Source: Streptomyces sp. SAI-135 (GTDB taxonomy: Bacteria > Actinomycetota > Actinomycetes > Streptomycetales > Streptomycetaceae). From it: a DNA stretch of 64,000 bases. The stretch is taken from NCBI RefSeq assembly GCF_029893805.1, contig NZ_JARXYP010000002.1:1922001-1986000 (forward strand), in the 5' to 3' direction. Under the pieces are notes generated by a model that saw nothing but the letters and a program-made list of their open reading frames with translations, was not told the DNA's origin and did no database searches. Shown in pieces: positions 47,933-56,949 of this stretch. The translations under genes were made by a program, and so were the position numbers. Position 1 is the first letter of the stretch. The number at the start of each line of letters is the position of its first letter.

Positions 47933-47960
47933 AGGGGCGCGGGGAACTGCACGACAAGCC
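47933..47960 (-). repeat. dispersed repeat, short-core type, copy 4 (inverted)
   Basis: AGGGGCGCGGGGAACTGCAC then GACAAGCC: the reverse orientation of the short-core repeat, with two changes, 45 bases from the pheT stop codon. Confidence 0.8.
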
Positions 47961-48004
47961 ACGACGGAGCCGCAGCCGCCGGACGCCCGAAGCCCCCACG
48001 GCGA

Positions 48005-50503
48005 CTAGGCCCTCAGCACTGCCCCGGTCCGCTCCCCCGCAAGGGCAACCGCCGCGTCCCGAGCCGCGGAAGCCTCATCCACGGTCAGAGTCCGATCCCC
48101 GGCCCGGAACCGGAGCGCGTACGCCAGCGACTTCTTGCCGTCGCCGAGCTGCTCCTCGTTCTCGTACACGTCGAACAGCCGGATGCCCTCCAGGAGTTCA
48201 CCCGCGCCCGCCCGCAGCGCGGCCTCGACCTCGGCGTGGGGCACGAACTTGTCGACCACCAGGGCGACGTCCTGCGTGGCCACCGGGAACGTGGAGATGC
48301 CGGGCGCCTGCGGAGTGTCGTCGCCGACCGTCTCCAGGACGTCCAGGTCGAGCTCCATCGCGCAGGTCCGCGCGGGCAGCCCGAACGCCTTCACGACCCG
48401 CGGGTGCAGCTCACCGGCGTGACCGACGACGGTGTCGCCGACCAGGAGCTCGGCGCACCGGCCCGGGTGCCACGGCCCGTACTGCCCACCGCGGACGACC
48501 AGTTCGACCCCGGCCTCGCGAGCGACGACCCGTGCCGCCTCCACCGCGTCCGCCCAGTCGGCCGGACGGCCCTTGCCCCACCAGCCGGCCTGCTCGCGCG
48601 CACCGGCGAGCACCACGGCCACATGGCGAGGCTGCTCGGGCAGCGCGGCGTCCAGCTCGGCGATCTCCTCGTCGGTCGGCCGCCGGTCCACCGGCAGCAC
48701 CGCGGCGGTCCGCTGCTCCTCGCGCGGCAGGAAGACCAGGCCGGTCTCGAACAGCGCCAGGTCGTGCGAGCCCCGGCCGTCGTTGCGCCGCAGCGCGCCG
48801 AACAGGCCCGGCAGCAGGGACGTACGGAGCGCGGGCTCCTCGTCGTTGAGCGGGTTGGTGAGCCTGACGACCCGGCGCTTCGGGTCGCCCGCGTCCAGCA
48901 GCAGCTGGTCGAAGACCTGCTCACCGACGAAGGGGTAGTTCGGCGCCTCGACGTACCCGGCCCCGGCCAGTGCCCGGCCCGCCCGGCGGTGCAGCCGCTG
49001 GCGGTGGGTCAGACCGCGCCCGGCCGGCGGCTTGGGCAGCGTGGAGGGCAGGTTCTCGTAGCCCTCCAGCCGGATGACCTCCTCGGCCAGGTCGTTGATC
49101 TCCTGGAGGTCGGGGCGCCAGGACGGCACGGTGACGATGAGCTCGTCCTGCCCGTACACGTCGCAGCCGACTTCCTGAAGACGCCGTACGACCGTCTCGC
49201 GGCCGTAGGAGACACCCGCGACCTTGTCGGGGTGGTCCGCCGGCATGCTGATGGTGTGCGGGGCCGACGGGGCGACGACCTCGGTGACACCGGCCTCGGC
49301 GGTGCCGCCCGCGAGCAGCACCAGCAGGTCGACCGTGCGCTGGGCGGCAGCGGCGGCGGCCTGCGGGTCGACCCCGCGCTCGAAGCGCCGGGACGCCTCG
49401 GAGGACAGCTTGTGGCGACGGGCCGTACGCGCGACGGAGACCGCGTCGAAGTGGGCGGCCTCGATGACGACGTCGGTGGTGCCTTCGCCCTCGGCGTGGT
49501 CGGCGATCTCGGTGTTGGCACCGCCCATCACACCGGCGAGGCCGATCGGGCCGCGCTCGTCCGTGATGACCAGGTCCTCGGCGTGCAGCTTGCGCTCGAC
49601 GCCGTCGAGGGTCTTGATCTGCTCGCCCTCCTCGGCCCGGCGCACCCCGATGGTGCCCTGGACCAGGGAGCGGTCGTAGGCGTGCAGCGGCTGGCCGAGC
49701 TCCATCATCACGTAGTTGGTGACGTCGACGGCGAGCGAGATCGGGCGCATGCCGACCTTCTGGAGCCGGCGCTGGAGCCAGAGCGGGGAGCGGGCCTCGG
49801 GGCTCAGACCGGTGACGGTGCGCGCGGTGAAGCGGTCGCAGCCGAACGGGTCGGAGACCTGGACCGGGTAGCCGAAGGCGTTCGGGCCCGGCACGTCGAG
49901 CAGGGCGGGGTCGCGCAGCGGCAGGCCGTAGGCGATGGCGGCCTCGCGGGCCACACCGCGGATGGACAGGCAGTCGCCGCGGTTGGCGGTGACGGCGATG
50001 TCGAGGACCTCGTCGACCAGCTCCAGGAGCTCGATGGCGTCCTTGCCGACCTCGGTCTCCGGAGGCAGCACGATGATGCCGTGGCTGCCGTCGTCGCCCA
50101 TGCCCAGCTCGTCGCCGGAGCAGATCATGCCGTGGGAGGTCTTGCCGTACGTCTTGCGCGCCGAGATCGAGAAGCCGCCGGGCAGGGTGGCTCCGGGGAG
50201 CACGACCACGACCTTGTCGCCGACGGCGAAGTTGCGGGCGCCGCAGACGATCTCCTGGGGCTCCCCGGTGCCGTTGGCCTGGCCGACGTCGACCGTGCAG
50301 AAGCGGATGGGCTTCTTGAAGCCCTCCAGCTCCTCGATGGTCAGCACCTGGCCGACGACCAGGGGGCCCTTGAGGTCGGCGCCGAGGTGCTCGACGGTCT
50401 CGACCTCGAGCCCTGCGGAAACGAGCTTGGCCTGGACGTCACGGCCGGTTTCGGTCGCCGGCAGGTCGACGTACTCCCGCAGCCAAGAAAGCGGGACCCG
50501 CAT
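48005..50503 (-). CDS. pheT: phenylalanyl-tRNA synthetase beta subunit
   Basis: 832 residues, full length. The N-terminal tRNA-binding OB domain ([36 protein letters not shown]) about 43-155, the B3/B4 editing domain ([16 protein letters not shown] near 203), B5, the catalytic-like core and the C-terminal anticodon-binding FDX-ACB domain ([21 protein letters not shown]). It pairs with PheS in an alpha2beta2 enzyme charging tRNA-Phe. The start overlaps the pheS stop by one base (TGATG). Confidence 0.97.
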   Translation of the reverse strand: MRVPLSWLREYVDLPATETGRDVQAKLVSAGLEVETVEHLGADLKGPLVVGQVLTIEELEGFKKPIRFCTVDVGQANGTGEPQEIVCGARNFAVGDKVVVVLPGATLPGGFSISARKTYGKTSHGMICSGDELGMGDDGSHGIIVLPPETEVGKDAIELLELVDEVLDIAVTANRGDCLSIRGVAREAAIAYGLPLRDPALLDVPGPNAFGYPVQVSDPFGCDRFTARTVTGLSPEARSPLWLQRRLQKVGMRPISLAVDVTNYVMMELGQPLHAYDRSLVQGTIGVRRAEEGEQIKTLDGVERKLHAEDLVITDERGPIGLAGVMGGANTEIADHAEGEGTTDVVIEAAHFDAVSVARTARRHKLSSEASRRFERGVDPQAAAAAAQRTVDLLVLLAGGTAEAGVTEVVAPSAPHTISMPADHPDKVAGVSYGRETVVRRLQEVGCDVYGQDELIVTVPSWRPDLQEINDLAEEVIRLEGYENLPSTLPKPPAGRGLTHRQRLHRRAGRALAGAGYVEAPNYPFVGEQVFDQLLLDAGDPKRRVVRLTNPLNDEEPALRTSLLPGLFGALRRNDGRGSHDLALFETGLVFLPREEQRTAAVLPVDRRPTDEEIAELDAALPEQPRHVAVVLAGAREQAGWWGKGRPADWADAVEAARVVAREAGVELVVRGGQYGPWHPGRCAELLVGDTVVGHAGELHPRVVKAFGLPARTCAMELDLDVLETVGDDTPQAPGISTFPVATQDVALVVDKFVPHAEVEAALRAGAGELLEGIRLFDVYENEEQLGDGKKSLAYALRFRAGDRTLTVDEASAARDAAVALAGERTGAVLRA

Positions 50504-51624
50504 CAGATCTCCATCCCGAACGGCCGGGTGAACCGGACGTCACCCTCGACCATGTCTCGCATGTCCTCGACGTTGTGGCGGAACATCAGCATCCGCTCGA
50601 TGCCGAACCCGAAGGCGAAGCCGCTGTACTTCTGCGGGTCGACGCCGCAGGCGGTCAGCACCTTGGGGTTGACCATCCCGCAGCCGCCCAGCTCGATCCA
50701 GCCCTCCGAGGAGCAGGTGCGGCAGGGGCGGTCGGGGTTGCCGACGGACTCGCCGCGGCAGACGTAGCACACCATGTCCATCTCGGCGGACGGCTCGGTG
50801 AAGGGGAAGAAGTTCGGGCGCAGCCGGGTCTTCATGCCCTCGCCGAACAGCGCCTGGACCATGTGGTCCATGGTGCCCTTGAGGTCGGCCATGGTGAGGC
50901 CCTCGTCGACGGCCAGCAGCTCCACCTGGCGGAAGACCGGGGTGTGCGTGGCGTCCAGCTCGTCGGTGCGGTAGACGACACCGGGGCAGATCACGTACAC
51001 CGGCAGGTCCCGCGAGAGCAGCGAGCGGATCTGCACGGGCGAGGTGTGGGTGCGCAGCACGACACCGGACTCGGTGCCGCCCTGGGGGCCCTCGACGAAG
51101 AAGGTGTCCTGCTCGCCGCGGGCTGGGTGGTCCGGGCCGATGTTGAGCGCGTCGAAGTTGAACCACTCGGCCTCGACCTGCGGGCCCTCGGCGACCTCGT
51201 AGCCCATGGCCACGAAGACGTCCTCGATGCGCTCGGAGAGCGTGGTGAGCGGGTGGCGGGCGCCGGCCGGCACGCGGTCGTACGGCAGGGTGACGTCCAC
51301 CGCCTCCTCGACCAGCACGCGCTGGTCGCGCTCGGCCTCCAGTTCGGCCTGCCGGCCGGCGAGGGCCTTGTTCACCGCGCCCCGGGCCTGGCCGACGAGC
51401 TTGCCGGCGGCGGCCTTGGCGTGCGGGGGCAGGGCGCCGATCTCGCGGTTGGCGAGGGCCAGCGGGGAGGTGCCCCCGGTGTGGGCGACCTTGGCCTCCT
51501 GGAGCGCTTCGAGGGAGTCCGCGGCGGCGAAGGCGGCGAGCGCCTCCTCCCGCATGCGCTCGATCTCTTCCGGTTTCAGGGCCTCGACCTCTACAGGGTC
51601 GTACGACTTGTTCGGTGCCGACAT
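50503..51624 (-). CDS. pheS: phenylalanyl-tRNA synthetase alpha subunit
   Basis: 373 residues. N-terminal coiled coil ([28 protein letters not shown]), class-II motif 1 region [38 protein letters not shown], motif 2 [26 protein letters not shown], and motif 3 in [16 protein letters not shown]. Catalytic subunit for Phe-AMP formation. A minus-strand TAGACT lies about 100 bases upstream as a possible -10. No T-box or Phe-rich leader peptide was found. Confidence 0.97.
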   Translation of the reverse strand: MSAPNKSYDPVEVEALKPEEIERMREEALAAFAAADSLEALQEAKVAHTGGTSPLALANREIGALPPHAKAAAGKLVGQARGAVNKALAGRQAELEAERDQRVLVEEAVDVTLPYDRVPAGARHPLTTLSERIEDVFVAMGYEVAEGPQVEAEWFNFDALNIGPDHPARGEQDTFFVEGPQGGTESGVVLRTHTSPVQIRSLLSRDLPVYVICPGVVYRTDELDATHTPVFRQVELLAVDEGLTMADLKGTMDHMVQALFGEGMKTRLRPNFFPFTEPSAEMDMVCYVCRGESVGNPDRPCRTCSSEGWIELGGCGMVNPKVLTACGVDPQKYSGFAFGFGIERMLMFRHNVEDMRDMVEGDVRFTRPFGMEI

Positions 51625-51763
51625 CTCTTCCCGTGCTTCCGATTGGCTGGCTGAAGGTCCCCGTCACCGACTCACTCAGAGGTCAGAGGGCCGTCCATGG
51701 GACACATGGGTGCCAAAGGCCGAGTCTAACGGGGTGGGGATGTACGGATGCGCCCGCGGGCAC

Positions 51764-52882
51764 TCAGCTCAGATAGGCCGGAGCGCTCACGGGCAACGTA
51801 AATCGGAACTCGGCGCCGCCCTGGGGGCCGCGGCCGACCGTGATGGTGCCGCCGTGGGCTTCGACGATGCCCTTGACGATGTAGAGCCCGAGGCCGGTGC
51901 CACCGCGCTTGCTGCCCCGCCAGAAGCGGGTGAAGACGCGGTTCATGGACTCCTCCGGGATGCCGGGACCCTCGTCGCTCACCGTGACCGACGTGCCGGT
52001 GTCCTCCCCTTCGCGGGGGGACGCCGTGGGCGTGATGTCAATGGTGACGGTTCCCTCGCCGTGCCGCACCGCATTTTCGAGCAGGTTGCTGAGCACCTGG
52101 TCGATCTTGTCGGGGTCGGCCCAGAGCGCCGGGAGCGGCTGTTCGAGCCGGAGCAGGAAGCGGTCGGCGGCGAGTCCCGCGGCGACGTAGGCCTGGATGT
52201 GGCGTCCGACGGCGGCACCGATGTCGACGGGCTGGCGCCTGACCTCAAGGCGCCCGGAGTCGATGCGTGAGATGTCCAGCAGCTCGGCGATGAGCCGGGT
52301 GACCCGGTCGGCGTCCGCGTCGACGGTCTCCAGCATCAGCCGCTTCTGGTCGTCGGTGAACCTCTCCCACTTGGCGAGGAGGGTCGCGGTGAAGCCCTTG
52401 ACGGAGGTGAGCGGGGAGCGCAGCTCGTGGGCGACGGTGGCGATCAGCTCGGCGTGGCTGCGCTCGGTGCGGCGGCGGGCCTCGGTGTCCCGGAGGGTGA
52501 CGACGACCCGGTGGACGGGTCCGGTGGGCTCGGTGCGCACGTACTGCGCGGCCACCAGGACCTCACGGCCGCCCGGCAGCAGCAGGTTCCGCTCCGGCTG
52601 CCGCCTGCGGATCGCCAGACCGCCGTACGGGTCGGTCAGCTGCCACCAGCGCCGCCCCTCCAGGTCCTCCAACGGGAGGGCCTTCTCCAGGCGCTGTCCG
52701 AGGGCCTCCTCGGCGGGCAGGGCGGTGATCCGGGCCGCGGCGGCGTTGAAGCGGATCACGCGGCCCTGTGCGTCCGCGACGACGAGGCCGTCGGGCAGCT
52801 GGTCAGGGTCGAGGCCGAGCTCGGCGGGACCACCGGCGCAGGCCTCGGACACGCCCTGCGTGCTCCTCGTGCCGACACTCAT
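51764..52882 (-). CDS. cytoplasmic PAS-domain sensor histidine kinase
   Basis: 372 residues without TM segments. PAS domain (LPDGLVVADAQGRVIRFNAAAARITALP, about 29-56, through VVVTLRDTEARRR), H-box ELIATVAHELRSPLTSVKGF (His about 153), N-box DQVLSNLLENAVRHG, G1 VSDEGPGIP and G2 GGTGLGLYIV. No response regulator adjoins it; it lies between pheST and a SpoU methylase. The signal is probably cytoplasmic. Orphan kinase, partner unknown. Confidence 0.9.
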   Translation of the reverse strand: MSVGTRSTQGVSEACAGGPAELGLDPDQLPDGLVVADAQGRVIRFNAAAARITALPAEEALGQRLEKALPLEDLEGRRWWQLTDPYGGLAIRRRQPERNLLLPGGREVLVAAQYVRTEPTGPVHRVVVTLRDTEARRRTERSHAELIATVAHELRSPLTSVKGFTATLLAKWERFTDDQKRLMLETVDADADRVTRLIAELLDISRIDSGRLEVRRQPVDIGAAVGRHIQAYVAAGLAADRFLLRLEQPLPALWADPDKIDQVLSNLLENAVRHGEGTVTIDITPTASPREGEDTGTSVTVSDEGPGIPEESMNRVFTRFWRGSKRGGTGLGLYIVKGIVEAHGGTITVGRGPQGGAEFRFTLPVSAPAYLS

Positions 52883-52930
52883 CCCCGTACCCCACCTCTC
52901 AGGCGTCTGAGGGGCCCCGAGCTGGTCACC

Positions 52931-53773
52931 CTACTGGTTCTCGGTGACGGAGCGGCACCCTCCGAAGGCGCGCTGTGCACGGGCCGACGCATAGAGACAT
53001 ACGGCGGCGGCGGTGGCGAGGTTCAGGCTCTCGGCCTTCCCGTGGATCGGGACGCGCACCACGGCGTCCGCGAGTGCGCGGGTCTCCTCCGGGAGCCCCC
53101 ACGCCTCGTTGCCGAACACCCAGGCGGTCGGGCCGCCCATGGTGCCCTTGTCGAGCTCGTCGTCCAGGTCGTCGGTACCGCCCCCGTCGGCGGCGAGGAT
53201 GCGCACCCCCGCCCGCTTGAGCCCCGCGACGGCCTCTTCCACGGGCACACCGACGGCGACGGGCAGGTGGAACAGGGAGCCGACCGAGGCGCGTACGGCC
53301 TTGGGGTTGTAGAGGTCGACGGACGCGTCGGTCAGGACGACGGCCTCGGCACCGGCGGCGTCGGCGCAGCGCAGGACGGTGCCGGCGTTGCCGGGGTCCC
53401 GCACGTTGGCGAGCACGGCGACGAGCTTCGGCCGGGCGGCGAGGATCTCCTCGAAGGGGGTGTCCAGGAACCGGCAGACCCCGACGAGCCCCTGCGGGGT
53501 GACGGTCGTCGAGATGTCGGCGACGACGTCCTCGGAGGCGAGGTGCAGCCGGGCGCCCACGGCGCGCGCGTCCTCGATGATGTCGGCGTACCGCTCCGCC
53601 GCCTCCACGGTGGCGAACAGTTCCACCAGCCCGTGCCCCGCGGCCTCCCGCACGGCCTGCGGCCCCTCGGCCAGGAACAGTCGCTCCTTGCCCCGGAAGT
53701 TCCGCCGGGCGAGCCGCCGGGCGGCCGCGACGCGGGCGGAACGGGGGGAGATCAGCTCGGGGGCAGCACTCAT
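52931..53773 (-). CDS. SpoU/TrmH-family 2'-O-ribose RNA methyltransferase
   Basis: 280 residues. N-terminal substrate-binding domain (ARRLARRNFRGKERLFLAEGPQAVREA) and the trefoil-knot SPOUT domain with motif 1 NVRDPGNAGTVLRCADAAGA, motif 2 WVFGNEAWGLPEE and motif 3 IPIHGKAESLNLATAAAV-like (VPIHGKAESLNLATA). It methylates a ribose in rRNA or tRNA. ATG 53773 chosen; in-frame GTG starts lie slightly upstream. It follows the rplT terminator, close to the translation-gene operon. Confidence 0.92.
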   Translation of the reverse strand: MSAAPELISPRSARVAAARRLARRNFRGKERLFLAEGPQAVREAAGHGLVELFATVEAAERYADIIEDARAVGARLHLASEDVVADISTTVTPQGLVGVCRFLDTPFEEILAARPKLVAVLANVRDPGNAGTVLRCADAAGAEAVVLTDASVDLYNPKAVRASVGSLFHLPVAVGVPVEEAVAGLKRAGVRILAADGGGTDDLDDELDKGTMGGPTAWVFGNEAWGLPEETRALADAVVRVPIHGKAESLNLATAAAVCLYASARAQRAFGGCRSVTENQ

Positions 53774-53804
53774 CGGACTCACTTTCACCATCTGTTCAAC
53801 GCAA

Positions 53805-53834
53805 CGGACCCGCAGGCAATAACCCACGGGTCCG
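53805..53834 (-). terminator. terminator of infC-rpmI-rplT
   Basis: CGGACCCG/CGGGTCCG stem of 8 bp with a 14-base loop, 33 bases past the rplT stop; TTGCGTTG follows on the minus strand. Confidence 0.65.
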
Positions 53835-53866
53835 CTCAGTCACGTCGGCCTAGGCCCGGTGCGGCG

Positions 53867-54250
53867 TCAGGCCGCCTTGGGGGCGTTGACGTCGGCCGGC
53901 AGGGCCTTCTGCGCCACCTCGACCAGCGCGGCGAACGCGGTGGCGTCGTTGACGGCCAGCTCGGCCAGGATCTTGCGGTCGACCTCGATGTTCGCGGCCT
54001 TCAGACCCTGGATGAAGCGGTTGTACGTGATGCCGTTGGCGCGGGCAGCGGCGTTGATGCGCTGGATCCACAGCTGGCGGAAGTCACCCTTGCGCTTCTT
54101 GCGGTCGTTGTAGTTGTAGACCAGCGAGTGGGTGACCTGCTCCTTGGCCTTGCGGTACAGGCGCGAACGCTGACCGCGGTAGCCGGAGGCCGCCTCGAGG
54201 ATCGCCCGGCGCTTCTTGTGGGCGTTGACTGCCCGCTTGACGCGTGCCAC
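53867..54250 (-). CDS. rplT: 50S ribosomal protein L20
   Basis: 127 residues from a GTG with AAGGAG eight bases upstream. Conserved L20 blocks: [23 protein letters not shown]-like [41 protein letters not shown] [20 protein letters not shown] and [18 protein letters not shown]. Assembly protein of the large subunit; in other bacteria it represses its own operon. Two hairpins lie in the 101-base gap to rpmI. Confidence 0.98.
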   Translation of the reverse strand: MARVKRAVNAHKKRRAILEAASGYRGQRSRLYRKAKEQVTHSLVYNYNDRKKRKGDFRQLWIQRINAAARANGITYNRFIQGLKAANIEVDRKILAELAVNDATAFAALVEVAQKALPADVNAPKAA

Positions 54251-54269
54251 TTTTTAACTCCTTGTAGCG

Positions 54270-54353
54270 GGGCCGTGGTTGGACTCACACGGCCCGGTAT
54301 CGATGGGGTCCCGGTCCAGACGTACGGCGCTCAGGCGGAGCGCCGCGTACGTC
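54270..54353 (-). promoter_or_regulatory. two hairpins between rpmI and rplT
   Basis: GGGCCGTG/CACGGCCC (54270-54295, 8-bp stem) and GACGTACGGCGCT with AGCGC-CGCGTACGTC (54319-54353, long stem with a two-base bulge). The second overlaps the rpmI stop codon. Candidates for an L20-binding site or mRNA processing points. Confidence 0.5.
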
Positions 54354-54546
54354 ACTTGCCGAGAAGCTTCTTGATCTTCGCGGCGTCGCCCGGGGCCATC
54401 TCGGCGTTGCCGGTGAGGCGACGCGTCACACGGGACGACTTGTGCTCGAGCAGGTGGCGCTTGCCGGCGCGCTCGCGGAGCACCTTGCCGGAGCCGGTGA
54501 TCTTGAAGCGCTTGCTGGCACCGCTGTGCGACTTGTTCTTCGGCAT
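54352..54546 (-). CDS. rpmI: 50S ribosomal protein L35
   Basis: 64 residues: [20 protein letters not shown] is the invariant L35 start, with [16 protein letters not shown] in the middle. GAGGAGAG lies ahead of the ATG. Middle gene of infC-rpmI-rplT. A 9-bp perfect hairpin (54579-54602) lies just upstream between infC and rpmI. Confidence 0.98.
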   Translation of the reverse strand: MPKNKSHSGASKRFKITGSGKVLRERAGKRHLLEHKSSRVTRRLTGNAEMAPGDAAKIKKLLGK

Positions 54547-54578
54547 AGCGCCGTTCTCTCCTCGTCGGTGGCGCTCCG

Positions 54579-54602
54579 GTGCCCGGTCCTGAAACCGGGC
54601 AC
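54579..54602 (-). promoter_or_regulatory. hairpin between infC and rpmI
   Basis: GTGCCCGGT/ACCGGGCAC, perfect 9-bp stem with loop CCTGAA, 33 bases before the rpmI start. A smaller GGGGAC/GTCCCC hairpin (54635-54650) lies at the infC stop. Confidence 0.5.
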
Positions 54603-54655
54603 TGTGAGCGTCGCTCTTGTATCGGTTGTGTCCTGGGGACTCGCGTCCCCGGGGG

Positions 54656-55321
54656 TCACGCCTCGGCGGAAGCCTCTGCCGGGGCCTCGGCCTCGGACTC
54701 GGTCCCGGCCTCGTCGGACTCCGCGGCGTTCTGCGACTTGCCGGGGTTGGCCTTCGCGTCTGCCTTGCGGGCTTCCTGCGCCTGGCGGGCCTCGGCCATC
54801 GCCTCGGTCTTCTTCTTGTGCGGACCGAGAACCATGATCATGTTTCGGCCGTCCTGCTTCGGATTCGACTCCACGAAGCCGAGGTCCTGGACGTCCTCCG
54901 CGAGACGCTGCAGCAGTCGGTAGCCGAGTTCCGGCCGGGACTGCTCGCGACCACGGAACATGATCGTGATCTTGACCTTGTCGCCCTGCTTGAGGAACCG
55001 GACGACGTGACCCTTCTTGGTGTCATAGTCGTGCGGGTCGATCTTCGGCCGGAGCTTCATCTCCTTGATGACCGTGTGCGCCTGGTTCTTGCGCGCCTCA
55101 CGGGCCTTCATGGCCGACTCGTACTTGAACTTCCCGTAGTCCATGAGCTTGCACACGGGCGGACGGGCGTTCGCCGCGACCTCGACCAGGTCCAGGTCGT
55201 ACTCCTGCGCAAGCTCCAGTGCCTTGGCCAGCGGGACGATGCCCACCTGCTCGCCACTGGGACCGACAAGTCGCACCTCGGGAACGCGAATCCGGTCGTT
55301 GATGCGGGGCTCGGCGCTGAT
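54656..55321 (-). CDS. infC: translation initiation factor IF-3 (AUC start codon)
   Basis: 221 residues. The conserved IF3-N begins [22 protein letters not shown]3-C contains [18 protein letters not shown] and [14 protein letters not shown]; the C-terminal ~40 residues are an Ala/Glu-rich actinobacterial tail. The only ATG/GTG in the frame is the GTG at 55276, which would delete the essential first 15 residues. GAGGAGG lies five bases before ATC at 55321, so AUC is the start. E. coli infC likewise uses a rare start (AUU) that lets IF-3 autoregulate. Confidence 0.95.
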   Translation of the reverse strand: MSAEPRINDRIRVPEVRLVGPSGEQVGIVPLAKALELAQEYDLDLVEVAANARPPVCKLMDYGKFKYESAMKAREARKNQAHTVIKEMKLRPKIDPHDYDTKKGHVVRFLKQGDKVKITIMFRGREQSRPELGYRLLQRLAEDVQDLGFVESNPKQDGRNMIMVLGPHKKKTEAMAEARQAQEARKADAKANPGKSQNAAESDEAGTESEAEAPAEASAEA

Positions 55322-55691
55322 GGATCCTCCTCGGTTAGCACCACACGGCGGTCTGGCGGACAGCCGCGTATGTCTTTTCGTTAAGACCTAACCGCGCCGA
55401 AGCACAAAAAATGCCCCGGACGATCACAGACGGGGCTCCAAACACTGCCGGAGCACCGCCGCGATGACGCGGGGCGCGCTTTCGGGCGACTCCATCGTCC
55501 GTACGGAACGATGGTGGCCGCCTGACCGGGGTGACCCGCCGTCCCAGGGGGCGGTCGGGTGGGAGATCGGAGCCTCCACTTGTGGGCCGGTCACAATGTC
55601 ACACATGCGTGTCCGGCCGGTCGTCACACAAGGTTAGCAGCATCGAGGGGGTGGTGCGAACCGGCGGGCACCGGGCCCTATCGTGTGGGGC
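55322..55691 (-). promoter_or_regulatory. infC leader region
   Basis: 370-base gap upstream of infC. It holds, from the gene outward, a CTAACCG beside the ribosome site that can pair with CGGTTAG about 60 bases upstream, an intrinsic terminator (55405-55436), and a bulged hairpin around CCATCG..CGATGG near 55500. A minus-strand frame of 67 codons ends within the terminator (stop 55424) but is not supported as a gene. The layout suggests leader control of the infC operon. Confidence 0.5.
55405..55436 (-). terminator. intrinsic terminator/attenuator in the infC leader
   Basis: Minus strand GCCCCG, 12-base loop, CGGGGC then ATTTTTT. A T-run of six is exceptional in this genome. It lies about 85-115 bases upstream of infC on the same strand. 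Confidence 0.7.
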
Positions 55692-56066
55692 ATGAGTGAC
55701 ACCCCTCCCCCGTCCGCCGGCGCCCCCGGCTCGCCCGACTTCGACGAGATGACCCGCGACATCGCCGAGGTCCCCGCCGTCGAGGTGATCGTGACGGTCG
55801 CGGTCAACCTGATGAGCGCCGCCGCCGTGAAGCTCGGTCTGACCGAGGAGGGGGACAAGTACAAGGACCTGGACGAGGCCCGCAAGCTGATCCACGCCCT
55901 CGCCGGTCTGCTCGACGGGAGCGCGACGGAGATCAGCTCCTTCCACGCGGCCCCGCTCCGGGACGGCCTGAAGTCCCTCCAGCTGGCCTTCCGCGAGGCG
56001 TCCCTGGTCCCGGACGAGCCGGGCCAGGGCCCCGGTGAGAAGTACACCGGGCCGGTCTACGGCTAG
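55692..56066 (+). CDS. DUF1844 protein
   Basis: 124 residues. N-terminal Pro/Ser tail, then DFDEMTRDIAEVPAVEVIVTVAVNLMSAAAVKLGL and DLDEARKLIHALAGLLDGSATEIS, the DUF1844 core of unknown function, conserved beside infC in actinobacteria. TATCGT (55679-55684) ends seven bases before the ATG and there is no ribosome site, so the mRNA is probably leaderless. Divergent from infC. Confidence 0.88.
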   Translation: MSDTPPPSAGAPGSPDFDEMTRDIAEVPAVEVIVTVAVNLMSAAAVKLGLTEEGDKYKDLDEARKLIHALAGLLDGSATEISSFHAAPLRDGLKSLQLAFREASLVPDEPGQGPGEKYTGPVYG

Positions 56067-56067
56067 T

Positions 56068-56799
56068 TCACCCCCGTACGTACAAGGGCTCGCCAGGGGG
56101 CGTGGCCCCGGCTGGCAGGACTGCCAGGTCGAGGCCGCGCACCAGGCGAGCCCTCAGTGTCTCGTCGGCGGCCAGGCGCTCGGCGACCGCCCGCGCGGCC
56201 TCCGCGGGCGTCGCGGACGGCTCCAGTACGAGAGCCAGCGTGCCGTCGGCCTGTCCGGGCCCCAGGTGGGCGCGGAGAACCCCGGGCTCGGCGGCCACGG
56301 CCTCCCGCACGGCCCCGATCACGGCCGGGTCGGTCAGCGGGTCGGCACTCACCCGGCCCTCGGCGAGGGCCAGCAGCGCCTGGCCGGTCAGCTCGAAGGG
56401 CACCGGACCCGCCAGGTCCAGTACGACCGTGTCGGCCTTCTCGTGCGCGGCGGCCTGGAGCGCCTGGTGCAGGGGTACGGCGACGGGGCGGGCCGCGGGG
56501 TCCCAGCGGGCCAGCGAGTCGGTGGAGGTGAAGGCCGGCAGGGCGGTGCGGGATCCGGCCTTCAGCGTCGGCACGGCCATGTCGCTGGTCTTCTCGCGGC
56601 GCAGCCCGTTCTCGTCCTCCTCGACCTCGCCGAGCACGGCCACCACGGGGACGAGCAGCCGGGCGCCCTTGAGGGCCGCGAGGACGGGGCCGACGGCGGC
56701 ACGGTCCTCGGCCCAGGCCGCGAGCGCCGCGCTCAGCCCGGGATCGGCGGAGCCGTCGTCGTCGGAGAAGCCGGGGTCGGGAATGTTCTTGTTCGCCAC
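56068..56799 (-). CDS. SseB-family protein
   Basis: 243 residues from GTG 56799 (VANKNIPDPGFSDDDG); GTG 56805 is an alternative. SseB-like N-terminal domain (LSAALAAWAEDRAAVGPVLAALKGARLLVPVVAVLGEVE) with FTSTDSLARWDPAARPVAVPLHQALQAAA, and a C-terminal part (TPAEAARAVAERLAADETLR). Function unknown in Streptomyces; the name comes from an enterobacterial type III secretion protein but no such system is here. A TAGGGT -10 eight bases before the GTG suggests a near-leaderless mRNA. Convergent with DUF1844, one base apart. Confidence 0.85.
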   Translation of the reverse strand: MANKNIPDPGFSDDDGSADPGLSAALAAWAEDRAAVGPVLAALKGARLLVPVVAVLGEVEEDENGLRREKTSDMAVPTLKAGSRTALPAFTSTDSLARWDPAARPVAVPLHQALQAAAHEKADTVVLDLAGPVPFELTGQALLALAEGRVSADPLTDPAVIGAVREAVAAEPGVLRAHLGPGQADGTLALVLEPSATPAEAARAVAERLAADETLRARLVRGLDLAVLPAGATPPGEPLYVRG

Positions 56800-56949
56800 G
56801 GTCACCGACCCTATCGGGGGCTTGCTGCTGCGGTTGTGCGGGCCCGGAAACCCGCCCGTGACGGCTTTCACGGGTTTCTCAGAGTTCGCTGACACAGCTC
56901 TAACCTCCGGCTAACGGCCCGCACAGTCGGCGGCCCGAGCATCGGCGCC

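Noticed and set aside
47888..50767. 959-codon plus-strand open frame
   Set aside because: Antisense shadow of pheT and pheS.
51625..51763. T-box or Phe leader peptide before pheS
   Set aside because: Short frames there contain no Phe codon runs and no T-box sequence is visible.
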